Positions 45,678-56,346 of a DNA stretch of 64,000 bases are shown in pieces. The notes beneath the pieces were generated by a model. The model did not search any database and had not been told where the DNA came from. It saw only the letters and a list, made by a program, of their open reading frames with translations. How positions within the stretch are numbered: position 1 is the first letter of the stretch; each line of letters opens with the position of its first letter. The DNA comes from Marinobacter sp. (GTDB taxonomy: Bacteria; Pseudomonadota; Gammaproteobacteria; Pseudomonadales; Oleiphilaceae), in the NCBI GenBank assembly GCA_018402255.1, contig JAGYIS010000002.1, forward strand, positions 1 through 64,000, read 5' to 3'. The translations under genes were made by a program, and so were the position numbers.

Positions 45678-48401
45678 TCAGTCCTCGAGCAACCCCAGCT
45701 CCCTGGCTTTCGCCAGCGCCTCGGTGCGGCGACTGGCGCCAAGCTTGCCGTAGAGGTTTCGGATGTGAGCTTTTACGGTGGCCGGGGCCACCGTCATTTT
45801 CGTTGCGATGTCTTTGTTGGCCAGCCCCTGGTTGATCAAATCGAGCACCTCCTGTTCCCTCTGGCTCAAAGGCTCTGCAAGTTCATTATTAGAGTTTTCG
45901 ATTGCGGATCTACGCCGTGACGGCACTTCGGGTGTGGGGTTGTCGCCCTGCTGGTCCTTCAGCATCGTCAGCAGCTCACGATTCCAGCGCCCTGGGGTTC
46001 GTAATCGTGGACAGTCCAGCAGCATGTCCCTCAGCGACCGACTTTCTTCGGCAAATAACCTCAAGAAACCTGCGCGTTCGGCCCGATCCAGGGCCCGTTC
46101 CAGCATTTCGTTCGCTTCTTCCGTACGGTGTTGGCGTGCCAGTGCATCGGCATACACCAGCAGAATCTCAACCAGATGCCGATTATGGGCATTGCGCTCG
46201 GCAACGGAAATCAACACCGACAGGGTTTCCTGCGCCAGTTGGAGGTCGCCTCGGGCGACCTGAACCCGAGCCAGGGCAATTTGATTTTGTTCCCGGTTCA
46301 GAGGGTTGGCGGCGGGCGTCTCAAGTGCCGGCAGCAGACTGCTGTTGGCTTTCTCCAGGTGGCCTGAGGCCAGATAGCAGCGAGCCAGCAGGGCAGACGC
46401 TGCGGGTGGCTCGAACAGAATGTGCTCCCGGCGTTTGCGGCCCGTGATCACGGCGTCTTCCAGCAACTCAATGGCGTGCTCGAGACGGCCCTCGCTGAAC
46501 GCCAGATGGCCCCGAACGTACTGTATTACTACGTGCTGCCCGGGTTCTGTGCCGTTCTCGACATGTTCCAGCAGCGGTGAAAGGTAGCTGGCTGCCAATT
46601 CCGGTTCATTGCGTTCACGGTAGATTTCAGTGAGCGCGCTGTTCTGCCAACAGGAAATCAATCTGGGCTGAGTCGGATCGGCGTAGTGTTCATCCACCCA
46701 GTTACGCACGCGACTGGTCGTGGTCAGTGCCAGGTCGGTATCGCCTCGATGATATTGAATCCAGGCCAGAAGCCCGCCCGACGACAGCACCGTACTGGCT
46801 TTGTGCTCAATCTGGCCGTAGTGCACGGCCGAGGCAAGGGCCTCTTCAGCGGCGCTTAGATCGCCTTTGCCAAAGTAATCCAGCCCAAGGCCGTAGTAGG
46901 TCACCGATTTCAGGGGTATCTGAATCTGATCGATGTCTTTGAGTACTTGTCGGGTCAGATCTGAGGCGTTCTTGTCGTCATTACGGCCACGCGCCAGATA
47001 CGATCGCACCAAGGAGATTTCGCTGTGTATCGCCAGAGCCCCTTCGGCGTCCGGGTGAGAATCTGCGACCCGACGGTCCAGCAGATCTTCGAGTTCTGTG
47101 AGCAGCGGGTCGAGGCCATCCAGGCGGTTGGCAAAGAACAGGCCCCAGATCCGAAGCATCTGTAGTTGCGGGCTATCGGTTAGTCGGCTGGCGGGAAGGC
47201 TTTCAAGCCATCCCAGCACGGGCAGATGAAATCCGCCATGGATCAGGTTGTTGCCATGCTCAGCCAATACTTTTGCCAACTGCTCGTTGTCGTTTCTTTT
47301 GACAATCAGGGCGATGGCTTCCTGGACATGGCCATGGCTCAGAAGCCAGTCAATGGTGCGCGACTGCAGGTCCGATCCCCGTTCGGGGTCAATCTGCTGC
47401 AGCCGTTGCAGCAGGGCTTCCCGGAACAAGTCGTGGTAGCGAAACCATTCGTTGTGATTGTCCAGCGGGATCAGAAACAGGTTTTGGGATAGCAGATTTT
47501 GCAGTATGTCCTGACTGTCATCCCGTTGGCGCACGGCGTTACACAGTGAGCTGCACAGACGCGGGCATGAGGCGGTGTCTAGCAAGAAGTCGGTGAGCGT
47601 ATCCGGGAGCTGTTGCAGGACTTCACTGAGAACGTAATCACTGATCAGCTTGCCATCCGGGGCGACGATGCTGTCTTTGTGCGCCTGGCCGGATTTAAGA
47701 GCGTTCGTTCGGCCGGAGAGTGCGGACAGCTGCATGGCGGCCACCCAGCCTTCCGTGCGGCGGAAGATGGTCCGGATGTCCTGGTCTGACAGATTCAGGG
47801 CCATGGTGTCCTGAAAAAACGCTCGGCATTCATCTTCTGAGAATGCCATCAATCCCGGATGAACATCCTGTACTTGCCGTCTCACTCGCCACCGTGCCAA
47901 CGGTAAGGGTGGTTCTGTCCGGGAGGCGATGGTTACCAGGATGCCCGGGGGCAGGTAATCCATGAACCAGGCCAGTTGCCGATGAATGGCGTCGGTGTTG
48001 ATCACATGATAGTCATCAATCACCAGTTGCCATGGGTTGTTGTCATCATTCAGGGCGTTGATCAGGCTACTGATGGCATGATTGAGGTCGGCCTCCTGCT
48101 GTCGCATCAAGTGTTTCTCAGCGTCATCAAGACCGATAAGCCCGGCGTGTTTGAATGCGCCAACGAGGTATTGCCAGAACTGGCGGGGTTGATCGTCGAA
48201 CTCATCCAGTGACAGCCAGGCGGTACTTGTGCCGTTGCGGGCGCACCACTGGCTGACCAGGGTGGTTTTGCCAAATCCCGCAGGCGCCACAATCAGGTTC
48301 AGCCTTTTGTTTTGCTCGGGTTCCAACAGGGCGTCCAGGCGATGTCTGCGTACCGCTCTGGGATCGGATGTTGGCCTGAGAAATTTGGTGGTAAGCAGCA
48401 T
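45678..48401 (-). CDS. MalT-like LuxR-family transcriptional regulator
   Basis: 907-aa large ATP-binding LuxR (LAL/MalT-type) regulator. Walker A APAGFGKTT is near residue 41, the NTPase core contains VIDDYH, and helical SUSHI/TPR-like repeats occupy the middle. A C-terminal LuxR HTH (REQEVLDLINQGLANKDIA, about 850-890) ends the protein. Inducer and targets are unknown: no maltose genes are nearby and the flanking genes (dinG, cysB) are unrelated. AGGAC precedes the ATG. Length matches MalT. Confidence 0.88.
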   Translation of the reverse strand: MLLTTKFLRPTSDPRAVRRHRLDALLEPEQNKRLNLIVAPAGFGKTTLVSQWCARNGTSTAWLSLDEFDDQPRQFWQYLVGAFKHAGLIGLDDAEKHLMRQQEADLNHAISSLINALNDDNNPWQLVIDDYHVINTDAIHRQLAWFMDYLPPGILVTIASRTEPPLPLARWRVRRQVQDVHPGLMAFSEDECRAFFQDTMALNLSDQDIRTIFRRTEGWVAAMQLSALSGRTNALKSGQAHKDSIVAPDGKLISDYVLSEVLQQLPDTLTDFLLDTASCPRLCSSLCNAVRQRDDSQDILQNLLSQNLFLIPLDNHNEWFRYHDLFREALLQRLQQIDPERGSDLQSRTIDWLLSHGHVQEAIALIVKRNDNEQLAKVLAEHGNNLIHGGFHLPVLGWLESLPASRLTDSPQLQMLRIWGLFFANRLDGLDPLLTELEDLLDRRVADSHPDAEGALAIHSEISLVRSYLARGRNDDKNASDLTRQVLKDIDQIQIPLKSVTYYGLGLDYFGKGDLSAAEEALASAVHYGQIEHKASTVLSSGGLLAWIQYHRGDTDLALTTTSRVRNWVDEHYADPTQPRLISCWQNSALTEIYRERNEPELAASYLSPLLEHVENGTEPGQHVVIQYVRGHLAFSEGRLEHAIELLEDAVITGRKRREHILFEPPAASALLARCYLASGHLEKANSSLLPALETPAANPLNREQNQIALARVQVARGDLQLAQETLSVLISVAERNAHNRHLVEILLVYADALARQHRTEEANEMLERALDRAERAGFLRLFAEESRSLRDMLLDCPRLRTPGRWNRELLTMLKDQQGDNPTPEVPSRRRSAIENSNNELAEPLSQREQEVLDLINQGLANKDIATKMTVAPATVKAHIRNLYGKLGASRRTEALAKARELGLLED

Positions 48402-48561
48402 GGCGTCCTGAAGTCAGGGTAATGGTGTTACCGGATTGTGTGCTTTGTCCCACACAAGTCAAGGGCTGCGCTGACGCAAGGCGTTGGCAACGCAGCGAAA
48501 CCCGGGAATTGGTCTACACTGATTACAGATTAAATTGTATATCCAAAAAGAATGAAAATAA

Positions 48562-49593
<1,032 letters not shown>

Positions 49594-49607
49594 ACGCTCT
49601 GAAACGC

Positions 49608-49645
49608 AAAGGCCCGCCGTCGAATTGACGCGCGGGCCTTTTTTT
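49608..49645. terminator. bidirectional terminator between cysB and cysH
   Basis: Stem AAAGGCCCGC with GCGGGCCTTT, about 14-nt loop, followed by seven T on the plus strand; A residues on the left give a weaker T tail for the minus strand. Confidence 0.85.
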
Positions 49646-49666
49646 AGCCAGGGATGGGGGGGTAGC

Positions 49667-50392
49667 TTAACCGGATTTGCCGATCAGGTTGCCGGCGTGC
49701 AGGCCGCACTCTTTGTGCGTGGCTTCTTCCCACCACCAGCGACCCTCGCGCTCATGCTGACCGGGCAGTACCGGCCGCGTGCAGGGCTGGCAACCAATGC
49801 TGACGAAGCCCTTTTCATGAAGAGTGTTGTAGGGCGCTTCGGACATGCGAATGTAGTCCCAGACCTCTTTTGAGCTCCAGTTCGCCAACGGATTGAACTT
49901 CACCAGGGGGGTGTTATCGGTTGAGAAAGCTTCATCTATCTGAACGACGGGCACGTCGTTACGCGTGCCAGGGCTTTGATCGCGGCGCTGGCCAGTGATC
50001 CAGGCATCGACCGTCGCCAGCTTGCGACGCAGTGGCTGAACCTTGCGGATGCCGCAGCATTCCGAGTGACCATCTTCGAAGAAGCTGAACAGGCCTTTCT
50101 GGTTGACCAGGTTTTGTACCTCGGCGGCATCGGGAAACAGAACTTCAATATCAATGCCGTAGTGCTTTCGTACCCGCTCGATGAACTCGTAGGTTTCCGG
50201 GTGCAGCCGGCCGGTATCCAGCGTAAAGACCTTGAGGTTGTCGGTGAGCTTGTGAGCCATTTCAATCAGCACCACGTCTTCGGCACCGCTAAAAGAGATG
50301 GCAATGTTGTCATAGCGTGCCAGCGCCGCTTTCAGAATGGCGCGGGGACTTTGGCCGTCCAGTTCGGCGTGCAGGGATTGGATATCAGTCAT
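49667..50392 (-). CDS. cysH: assimilatory APS/PAPS reductase CysH
   Basis: 241-aa sulfonucleotide reductase that makes sulfite for cysteine synthesis, using thioredoxin. The catalytic motif ECGLH is at the C terminus. Two extra cysteine pairs (SECCGIRK near 138 and GCQPCTRP near 222) match the [4Fe-4S] ligands of APS-preferring enzymes as in Pseudomonas; classical enterobacterial PAPS reductases lack them. I therefore infer adenylyl-sulfate as substrate. GGAGC precedes the ATG. Likely controlled by the neighbouring CysB. Confidence 0.93.
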   Translation of the reverse strand: MTDIQSLHAELDGQSPRAILKAALARYDNIAISFSGAEDVVLIEMAHKLTDNLKVFTLDTGRLHPETYEFIERVRKHYGIDIEVLFPDAAEVQNLVNQKGLFSFFEDGHSECCGIRKVQPLRRKLATVDAWITGQRRDQSPGTRNDVPVVQIDEAFSTDNTPLVKFNPLANWSSKEVWDYIRMSEAPYNTLHEKGFVSIGCQPCTRPVLPGQHEREGRWWWEEATHKECGLHAGNLIGKSG

Positions 50393-50586
50393 GTTGCTCC
50401 GGCGCAGTGTTTTATGATGCGCTCAAGGCTACCACCAAACCCGTCATAGCTTGAAGGAATGAGCATCTATATCTTTATGCCTTGGGGATTCACGATGCAT
50501 TTGTTCTGACTTTTTCATATCATACCGCCCAGACAACTCGGGCGGTGATGCCACCCGACCACTTTTAATCTGTTCAGGAGACCGTT

Positions 50587-51201
50587 GTGGAACTCGCATG
50601 TCTTGATCTTGAGGGCGTATTGATCCCGGAAATCTGGATCGCATTTGCAGAAAAAACCGGTATTGAAGAACTCAAGGCAACCACCCGGGATATTCCTGAC
50701 TACGACGTGCTGATGAAGCAGCGTCTGCGGATTCTGGATGAGCATGGCTACGGCTTGCCTGAAATCCAGGAGGTGATCAGCACCCTCGACCCGCTGCCCG
50801 GCGCCCGTGAGTTTCTGGACTGGCTGCGGGAGCGCTTTCAGGTGGTGATTCTTTCTGACACCTTCTATGAATTCGCGATGCCGCTGATGAAGAAGCTCGG
50901 CTACCCGGCGCTGCTGTGCCACAAGCTGGAAGTAGCGGATAACGGCCAGATCACTAACTATTTGTTGCGTCAGCGGGATCCCAAGCGCCAGTCCGTGCGT
51001 GCGTTCCAGTTGCTCAACTACCGCGTGATCGCGGCCGGCGACTCCTATAACGACACCACCATGCTGGGCCAGGCGGAAGCGGGTATTCTGTTCCACGCGC
51101 CTCAGAACGTCATTGACGAGTTTCCTCAGTTCCCGGCGGTTCATACGTTCGATGATCTGAAACAGCAGTTCCTGAAGGCCAGCGCAGTTCACTCTGCCTG
51201 A
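50587..51201 (+). CDS. thrH: phosphoserine phosphatase/homoserine phosphotransferase ThrH
   Basis: 204-aa HAD-superfamily protein. The nucleophile loop reads DLEGVLIPE (residues 6-14), the ThrH variant of DxDxT; motif II is LSDTF and motif III GDSYNDTTML. ThrH of Pseudomonas dephosphorylates phosphoserine and transfers phosphate to homoserine. GTG start with AGGAG 7 nt upstream. Length agrees with the family (about 205). Confidence 0.93.
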   Translation: MELACLDLEGVLIPEIWIAFAEKTGIEELKATTRDIPDYDVLMKQRLRILDEHGYGLPEIQEVISTLDPLPGAREFLDWLRERFQVVILSDTFYEFAMPLMKKLGYPALLCHKLEVADNGQITNYLLRQRDPKRQSVRAFQLLNYRVIAAGDSYNDTTMLGQAEAGILFHAPQNVIDEFPQFPAVHTFDDLKQQFLKASAVHSA

Positions 51202-51250
51202 TCAGCCGGAGAATACACCTGCGCTGCCGCTAGACCAGTAGCGCAGGTCT

Positions 51251-52618
51251 TCAAACTTCCAGTTCTTCCAGAAACCGCATCAGCGGCTGCACCTTGGCCA
51301 GGGTTTCCTGGTACTCTGCCTCCGGCTCGGAATCGGCCACGATACCACCGCCTCCCCAGCATCGTATGGCCCCGTCGTTATCACAGAGCAGAGTTCTGAT
51401 GGCAATGTTGCTGTCCAGTCTGCCATCCAGTCCGTAATAGAAAACCGATCCGCAATAAGGTCCGCGCCAGTGGGGCTCCAATTCGGCGATGATCTCCATG
51501 GCCCGTATTTTGGGTGCGCCGGTGATCGATCCGCCGGGAAAAGCGTCAAACAGTGCCTGAATCGGGCTAACGCCAGGTTTCAGGGTGGCTCGGATGTGGC
51601 TCACCAGGTGATGTACGTTGCGGTAGGACTCCAGCGCAAACAGCTTGTCGACTTTGACGGAGCCCGGCGTCGCGTTGACGCTCAGGTCGTTGCGAAGCAA
51701 ATCCACGATCATCAGGTTTTCTGCTTTGTCCTTTTCAGACGCCAACAGCGCCTGAGCCAGGGCTTCATCCTGTTGCTGTGTCGTCCCTCGAGCGCGGGTG
51801 CCTTTGATTGGACTGGTTTCGATCACGTTATCCTGAATGGCCAAAAAGCGTTCCGGGGAGACCGAGACCAGCGCATTGCCACGGTGCCGGAAAAACGCCG
51901 CGTAAGGGGTGGGATTGGCGTGACTGAGTGCATTAAACGCGATCCAGGGGTCGCCCTGAAAGCGCCCTTCAAAGGATTGTGAAAGGTTCGCCTGGTAGCA
52001 ATCACCCGCGTGGATGTACTGGCGTATCCGGTCAACGCGCTCCCGAAAAGCAATCGGTGTCTGGGTTGGCTGAAAGCGGTGGGTCATTGACCAGCGGTGG
52101 GCTTCTGACGGTTCTGGATTGCTTGAGCGCATCCAGTCGGTGAGTTGTGCATGCTGCCAGTCTGGCAACTGTGGATGAACCCAGAGATAGTGCTGCTCAT
52201 TCTCCAGATCCTCACTGGCGAACCACAGGTATAGCCCGGCAAAGAACAGTGGAAAGGGCTGCCCTGACAACAATGTCGCGAGCCTTGATTCCCGAGCATA
52301 ACCGAACTCATAGGCTATGCTCCCTATCCAGCCGCCCATCATGGGGCAGGGCTGCTGAGTCCTTACGGTATCGGCAAGCCGATAGGGGAGCGCGATGGCA
52401 TCGAGTTTTCGGGCCAGTGCTGCGGTGTCTGTTGTGACACCCGGAGCGCTCTCCAAATCAATCTGGTCGACAGCATCGGAACTGAAGCCCCGAGCCGCAC
52501 CACGGCCACCGGTAACGGCCTGACTGCCCAGAAACACGAAGTCAGGCCGAGCAGACGCCTGCCGGCATAATCGATCGTATTGGTCTCGGGTTATGGGCTG
52601 ACACAGCGGAAGGGCCAA
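51251..52618 (-). CDS. pabB: aminodeoxychorismate synthase component I
   Basis: 455-aa chorismate-binding enzyme of folate synthesis: with PabA it makes 4-amino-4-deoxychorismate for p-aminobenzoate. The signature FPGGSITGAPKIRAMEII near residue 362 and the C-terminal GGGIVADSEPEAEYQET are conserved; the PabB-type N-terminal domain is complete. The start is TTG 52618, supported by GGAGGC 5 nt upstream and by the N terminus of the family. Divergent from the exported-protein gene at 52792. Confidence 0.93.
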   Translation of the reverse strand: MALPLCQPITRDQYDRLCRQASARPDFVFLGSQAVTGGRGAARGFSSDAVDQIDLESAPGVTTDTAALARKLDAIALPYRLADTVRTQQPCPMMGGWIGSIAYEFGYARESRLATLLSGQPFPLFFAGLYLWFASEDLENEQHYLWVHPQLPDWQHAQLTDWMRSSNPEPSEAHRWSMTHRFQPTQTPIAFRERVDRIRQYIHAGDCYQANLSQSFEGRFQGDPWIAFNALSHANPTPYAAFFRHRGNALVSVSPERFLAIQDNVIETSPIKGTRARGTTQQQDEALAQALLASEKDKAENLMIVDLLRNDLSVNATPGSVKVDKLFALESYRNVHHLVSHIRATLKPGVSPIQALFDAFPGGSITGAPKIRAMEIIAELEPHWRGPYCGSVFYYGLDGRLDSNIAIRTLLCDNDGAIRCWGGGGIVADSEPEAEYQETLAKVQPLMRFLEELEV

Positions 52619-52791
52619 GCTGCCTCCGTTAAAAATTGGAAGAATGATACACGTTGCACAAAACGACCGTTGTCCGATCGGGACGGGCGCTGATCTAATA
52701 GTGCGTTCAAGCAGAACGGGCTGGCCGGTATTTTACCGGGTTTTTCAGCCCGTGAGCTGAAAATCCATAAAACAAGAACGGAAGCCGCTCT

Positions 52792-53370
52792 ATGTATCGT
52801 TTTAAAGAGTACGCACTCGTCGCCAGTATCAGCCTGTTTACTCTTGGCTCTTCATACTCTTTGGCGCAGGGGTTGCCCGATGAAGGCCCGCTGGCGGATG
52901 GAAAAATCAGCGAGGAGGACGTTGGCATGCTCATCTATAACGCTCAACAGCAACTGATCCGGTTATCCGAAGCAGCCACCGAGGAATACAGGGCCGCTAT
53001 TCTTGATGATAATCCGAATATGCCCGGGGCCTGGATGTTGATGAACGATGGTAAGACCGTCAAGCGAATCAACATTGGTGAACAGGCCCAGGAGGTGCCG
53101 GCGTCGGTACAGTTAAAAATGTATCGTGCGGCCATCAAATCCATTGCCCAGAGAGGGCAGATCAACGCGGCGGCGATTCTGTATACCGGCCGCGTGAACG
53201 AACACAGTGATTCTGAGGTGCTTGTGATTGAACATGAGCACAGGCTGGGCGTCTCTTCCAACAAAGTCATCGGTTATAACGTCCGTAACGGCGGGATATC
53301 CTGGGCAGAGCCGGTGTCTCAGGAGAAGCCTTTCGAGTGGTTCTACCAGCGCGGCGAGGGCCAGTCGTAA
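52792..53370 (+). CDS. exported protein of unknown function
   Basis: 192-aa protein. The signal peptide (about 1-25, cleavage near SLA-QG) is followed by an acidic soluble domain with mixed helix and strand character. I recognise no family. GGAAG lies just upstream of the ATG. Probably periplasmic. Next comes the DUF6160-type gene after 171 bp; the two are co-directional but the strong separate SD of the latter suggests its own expression. Confidence 0.75.
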   Translation: MYRFKEYALVASISLFTLGSSYSLAQGLPDEGPLADGKISEEDVGMLIYNAQQQLIRLSEAATEEYRAAILDDNPNMPGAWMLMNDGKTVKRINIGEQAQEVPASVQLKMYRAAIKSIAQRGQINAAAILYTGRVNEHSDSEVLVIEHEHRLGVSSNKVIGYNVRNGGISWAEPVSQEKPFEWFYQRGEGQS

Positions 53371-53541
53371 GGGAAATGCGAACCCATCGATACTTGTTTC
53401 AATTTGTAAATGTAACGTAAAAGACTGTGAATGAAGTCACGGACTAGGACTGTAAAACAATCTTAAATGGACTCGTGAGGTCAAAGGATTTCACATAAAA
53501 AACTCGCACAAGAATAAAATGAGTTTCATAAGGAGATAAGA

Positions 53542-54333
53542 ATGAAAGGCCTGAAGAAAATTGCTCTGGCAACTGCCGTTGCCGCTATGCCGTTCGCTGC
53601 TCACGCTGACCTGCAAGCCCTTGACGATTCCGCTATGGGTAACGTTACTGGCCAGGCCGGTGTGACCATCGAGCTGGAAACCCAGGTAAGCATCGGAACG
53701 TTCACCTACACCGACGAAGGCTCATTCAACGTGAATGACATCGTGCTGGGTGGTTCTGGTGTTGCTGGCGGCGCTGGTTCCAACCTGTTGGACGACCTGT
53801 ACATTGATATCGACGTTGAAGCCGATGGCGATGCGTTCATTTCAGTTCACTCAATTTCCGGCGCCCCGATCGACTGGGGTATGACTGCAGGCTCTATGGA
53901 GCTGGTTGCTGCTGATGGCAGCGAAAGCACCACATTGATCTCCAACCTGAGCGGTTACGGTAACCTGGCTCAGCTGGACATCCGTGTAGACACTGCAACA
54001 GACCAGCTGCAACTGGACGTGCTGTTCAACGTTGAGCAAATGGACTTTGACGTTGAGTTCCTGGGTGTTGGCATCCGTGATATGGCGATCTACGGCGCGG
54101 GCTACCTGGCCGCTCCGAGTGCAGCAACTGCCTTCGCCTATGCCGATGTGCACGTGTATAAAGGCGATGGCCTGGGTGCGTCCAGCATGACTGACGTTCT
54201 GCGTATTGATATCGCAGACATCAGCATGGACGTCTCCATCGGCGCCATCGAAATCGGGGGCGCGTCTATCGGTTCTGTTGCACTTCAGAACCTGACCATC
54301 TCCGACACCCGCCTGGCTGTTTACGGTCACTAA
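53542..54333 (+). CDS. DUF6160/FilA-type surface protein
   Basis: 263-aa exported protein. The signal peptide (about 1-22, cleavage at AHA-DL) is followed immediately by the family start LDDSAMGNVTGQAGVTIELE. The long beta-rich domain has Asp/Gly/Ser/Ala-rich repeats and few basic residues. Related proteins are linked to surface filament or pilus-like loci (FilA), but function is not established. A very strong SD (AAGGAGATAAG) and an ideal terminator at 54361-54388 suggest high expression. Confidence 0.85.
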   Translation: MKGLKKIALATAVAAMPFAAHADLQALDDSAMGNVTGQAGVTIELETQVSIGTFTYTDEGSFNVNDIVLGGSGVAGGAGSNLLDDLYIDIDVEADGDAFISVHSISGAPIDWGMTAGSMELVAADGSESTTLISNLSGYGNLAQLDIRVDTATDQLQLDVLFNVEQMDFDVEFLGVGIRDMAIYGAGYLAAPSAATAFAYADVHVYKGDGLGASSMTDVLRIDIADISMDVSIGAIEIGGASIGSVALQNLTISDTRLAVYGH

Positions 54334-54360
54334 TCTGACCTGAACACCAAGATGGTGATT

Positions 54361-54388
54361 AACGCCCCGCATTGCGGGGCGTTTTTTT
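54361..54388 (+). terminator. intrinsic terminator after the DUF6160 gene
   Basis: Stem AACGCCCCGC with GCGGGGCGTT, 3-nt loop, then seven T, 27 nt after the stop. Confidence 0.93.
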
Positions 54389-54412
54389 ATGGTGCGGGAA
54401 TAATCCGACCAC

Positions 54413-54447
54413 AAAAAAACGGCGACCTGTGCAGGTCGCCGTTTTTG
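54413..54447. terminator. bidirectional terminator before the 54469 minus-strand gene end
   Basis: Near-perfect stem CGGCGACCTG with CAGGTCGCCG flanked by A7 on the left and T5 on the right. It can end the minus-strand gene that stops at 54469 and back up the DUF6160 terminator. Confidence 0.85.
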
Positions 54448-54468
54448 CTTTCGGGGTTTAATCAATCG

Positions 54469-55083
54469 TTAGCGATCAGGCACCTGAATTGACAGATCAA
54501 AGCCACCTCCGGGTCTCGGGGTCAGGGTGATCGGGCCTTCGTTGATGGCTTCAGGAATATTGATGCGGTCGATACCCGGCGGGTTACCGATGGAAAAATT
54601 CAGATTCTGGCCGTCAAAACCAATACCCAACTGGTCATTCAGGAAGGTCTGGGTAAACGGCTCATCCGGAATCTGGGGCTGCTGGCCAAAAATCAACTGG
54701 GGGAGCCGAGGGGTGAAATCCGCTGGCGGCTGGGCTCGGGCCAGCTCATCGGTTGGTAGCAGCAATGCCCGTCGCAGAAATTCGTCTTCGGCATTGGACA
54801 GGGCTTCTGACTTTCCCTCATCTGTGTAGCGCTGTAATGCTTCGCGGTAAGCTTCTTCCTCGGCTTCGCTCAGAACGGGCTCGCCGGGAGAAATGGTCAG
54901 GGCCCTGAGAATGCGCTGACGATCTGCATCGGATTTTTGCTGGGCTCTGGGCACAACAATAACCGCAGAGTCCTGAACATAGGTCTCTACCATCTCGTCG
55001 GAGGTCATGGTCTGCACGCCAGCCATGGCGGGCGCAGAGCTAACAGCGACGATTGCAGCAGCAAGTAGTTTGGGGCGTGTCAT
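54469..55083 (-). CDS. exported protein of unknown function
   Basis: 204-aa protein. The signal peptide (about 1-21, cleavage at AMA-GV) is followed by a charged helical region (about 45-110) and a Pro/Gly-rich C-terminal part with short strands ending in FDLSIQVPDR. I recognise no family. It converges on the DUF6160 gene, separated by two terminators. AGAGG lies upstream of the ATG. Probably periplasmic. Confidence 0.75.
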   Translation of the reverse strand: MTRPKLLAAAIVAVSSAPAMAGVQTMTSDEMVETYVQDSAVIVVPRAQQKSDADRQRILRALTISPGEPVLSEAEEEAYREALQRYTDEGKSEALSNAEDEFLRRALLLPTDELARAQPPADFTPRLPQLIFGQQPQIPDEPFTQTFLNDQLGIGFDGQNLNFSIGNPPGIDRINIPEAINEGPITLTPRPGGGFDLSIQVPDR

Positions 55084-55314
55084 GGTATGGCCTCTTGCGT
55101 TACCGGTTCAGTGCAGACGTGCGGCTGAAACTTCTAAAATCAGTCGGTACGCTTCCTTGTTTCAGTATTCGGTTTGTCAGACAGTTTTTCAACCGAAAAG
55201 TGCCGGGTCTGTGATCAGAATCCGCGGTTCGGCAGTAAAGCTTTAAGGGCAGGGCAAGAGTGTGGTTTGATGCCCTTTACTAACCGATGAACTTTTCTGG
55301 GAATTTAAGGCCTG
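55084..55314. other. 231-bp divergent intergenic region
   Basis: Lies between the exported-protein gene (minus) and the DUF58 gene (plus). It must hold both promoters; I see no clear -35/-10 pair, hairpin or small reading frame. Confidence 0.5.
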
Positions 55315-56346
55315 ATGGGCATGATTAAGCAGACATTCAAGCGCCGCTGGAACAGTTGGATCGGGCGCCGCATTCCAAGAGCGGATACTCAAGTATTCAG
55401 CCAGAAGAACATCTTTATTTTGCCTACCGGCGCCGGGGTGGTGTTCGGCATACTGTTGCTGATCATGTTGATCACCGGGATTAATTACCAGAACAGTCTG
55501 ATCTATCTGCTGACCTTCGCTCTGGGCGCCTTGTTTGTTGGTGCTATGCATCAGACCCATCGCAACTTATCGGGCCTGACGCTGGCTTTGGTGCAGGCGG
55601 GCGAAGGCGAGGCCGGTGATGATGTGCCTTTCCGCTTCAGAGTGAGCGCCGGTAAGGATTCAGGCCTGGCGATTTTATTGGCGGTTGAGGATTCAAAACT
55701 GGAAGGTGTGCATGTGCCCTCCGAGCAGTCACGAGAAGTTGTTTTGCCGATTCCTTCTGCTCACCGTGGGTATCTTCGACCGGACCGGATCCGGATTGAG
55801 ACCCGTTTTCCATTTGGTCTGCTCAAGGCATGGTCCTGGCTGCGCCCAACCTCGGCCGGAGTGGCTTATCCTCGCCCCATACCAGCACCAGAGGTGTTGA
55901 GCCAGGTTGAAGATGGCAGTGATGCCAAAAAAGAGGCCAAAGTGGCCGGACAGGAAAATGCCGACCTGAGGCCGTGGCGTGAAGGTGACATGAGCCAACG
56001 GGTTATGTGGAAACGGTTTGCCCGCTCCGGGCAGATGGTGGTGGCTGACTGGGAGGGCGAGCAGGGCAGTCCCCATTGGCTCGACTTTAACGCGTTTCCG
56101 GGTGTGGATACCGAACTCCGGCTCAGTTATCTGGCCTGGCTGGTGGCAGACCGTCTCCAGCAAGGTGCCCGGTTTGGCCTGAACCTGCCGGGCGAGGCCA
56201 TTGAACCAGACACCGGCCCCGTTCACGGGGAGCGCTGCCTGAAAGCTTTGGCGGTCTGGGGGGAGCAGCCTCCGAGAGAACAGGATGCCCTGGCATTTGG
56301 CACCCGCAAGGCGGTTGATGGAGCTGCGGCGGATAGAGTGGCATGA
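55315..56346 (+). CDS. DUF58 domain-containing membrane protein
   Basis: 343-aa protein. Two transmembrane helices (about 39-60 and 63-80) are followed by a periplasmic or cytoplasmic beta domain with the DUF58 signature LRPWREGDMSQRVMWKRFARSG near residue 220. DUF58 proteins usually follow a MoxR ATPase and precede a transglutaminase; here the transglutaminase follows with 4-nt overlap, but no moxR precedes. ATG 55315 with AAGG upstream; ATG 55321 is an alternative. Confidence 0.87.
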   Translation: MGMIKQTFKRRWNSWIGRRIPRADTQVFSQKNIFILPTGAGVVFGILLLIMLITGINYQNSLIYLLTFALGALFVGAMHQTHRNLSGLTLALVQAGEGEAGDDVPFRFRVSAGKDSGLAILLAVEDSKLEGVHVPSEQSREVVLPIPSAHRGYLRPDRIRIETRFPFGLLKAWSWLRPTSAGVAYPRPIPAPEVLSQVEDGSDAKKEAKVAGQENADLRPWREGDMSQRVMWKRFARSGQMVVADWEGEQGSPHWLDFNAFPGVDTELRLSYLAWLVADRLQQGARFGLNLPGEAIEPDTGPVHGERCLKALAVWGEQPPREQDALAFGTRKAVDGAAADRVA

